DNA of 42,581 nucleotides, from the NCBI GenBank assembly GCA_964343305.1, contig CAYFJO010000043.1:1-42581 (forward strand), read 5' to 3'. The notes under the pieces are model-generated. The model was not told where the DNA came from and did not search any database. It saw only the letters and a program-made list of their open reading frames with translations. Of this stretch, positions 42,452 to 42,581 are shown in pieces; positions within the stretch are counted from its first letter, which is position 1; each line of letters begins with the position of its first letter. This DNA comes from CAYFJO01 sp964343305. GTDB taxonomy: Bacteria > Planctomycetota > Planctomycetia > Pirellulales > Pirellulaceae. A program made the translations under genes and the position numbers.

Positions 42452-42581
42452 CCAGTCAATAATCGCGAAGTTGTCTTCTCGCCGACAGATTTCTTGATAA
42501 ACGCTTGCAACGCCTGTAAGCTCATCCGTAATTGTCTAGCGTCTTATCCCCCCAGGGGAAACTGGTAAGAATTACTGACGT

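Noticed and set aside
1..42581. CRISPR arrays, tRNA or rRNA genes and insertion sequences
   Set aside because: No regularly spaced direct repeats, no cloverleaf or rRNA signature and no transposase frame were seen on either strand.

Overview
The window looks like part of a chromosome from a planctomycete (Planctomycetota, probably Pirellulales-like). This is inferred from gene content: DUF4159, DUF6288 and MoxR/DUF58/BatA-type families, very large secreted TPR proteins, AT-poor DNA and a dense load of palindromic repeats. No rRNA, tRNA, CRISPR array or intact transposase is visible.

Positions 1-34138 are one long, almost unbroken minus-strand gene train. In transcription order it encodes: a secreted TPR protein (612-aa frame, real start about 34138); a 762-aa TPR/beta/TPR protein; two tandem giant exported paralogues of 2663 and about 2525 aa; a small PH-like protein; an ExbB/TolQ proton channel; two ExbD/TolR proteins; a TonB/TolA-like single-span protein; a membrane-anchored DUF4159 protein; a membrane protein of unknown family; a 1368-aa PDZ + DUF6288 + HEAT protein; an exported glycoside hydrolase; and MoxR, DUF58 and BatA-type vWA proteins, the last running off the left edge. 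The giants and the 762-aa protein share one design: alpha-helical repeats on both ends and, between them, beta repeats carrying D-x-D-x-(S/D)...E-T-x-x-H-(S/T)-G-x-F motifs like those of S-layer and other surface proteins. Next to a Tol/Exb energy module this suggests an energised cell-envelope machine. This is the best candidate in the window for an undescribed system.

This train is full of hairpin repeats. At least six loci carry inverted pairs of GTAG-headed stem-loops, the hallmark of REP/REPIN elements moved by RAYT transposases. Several palindromes sit inside coding sequence and are translated in frame, including in the signal-peptide regions of both giants.

Positions 34438-42581 are accessory in character. 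They hold a doubly frameshifted XylR-type regulator (plus strand), then minus-strand genes of mixed function: an M6 metalloprotease, a class IV aminotransferase lacking the usual PLP lysine, a sialate-esterase-like gene with one in-frame stop, an M50-like protein, and hypothetical proteins. A structured 83-bp element occurs twice. Three spacers hold RYYYAAC...GTTRRRY pairs resembling integron attC sites, so this end may be a decayed cassette array.
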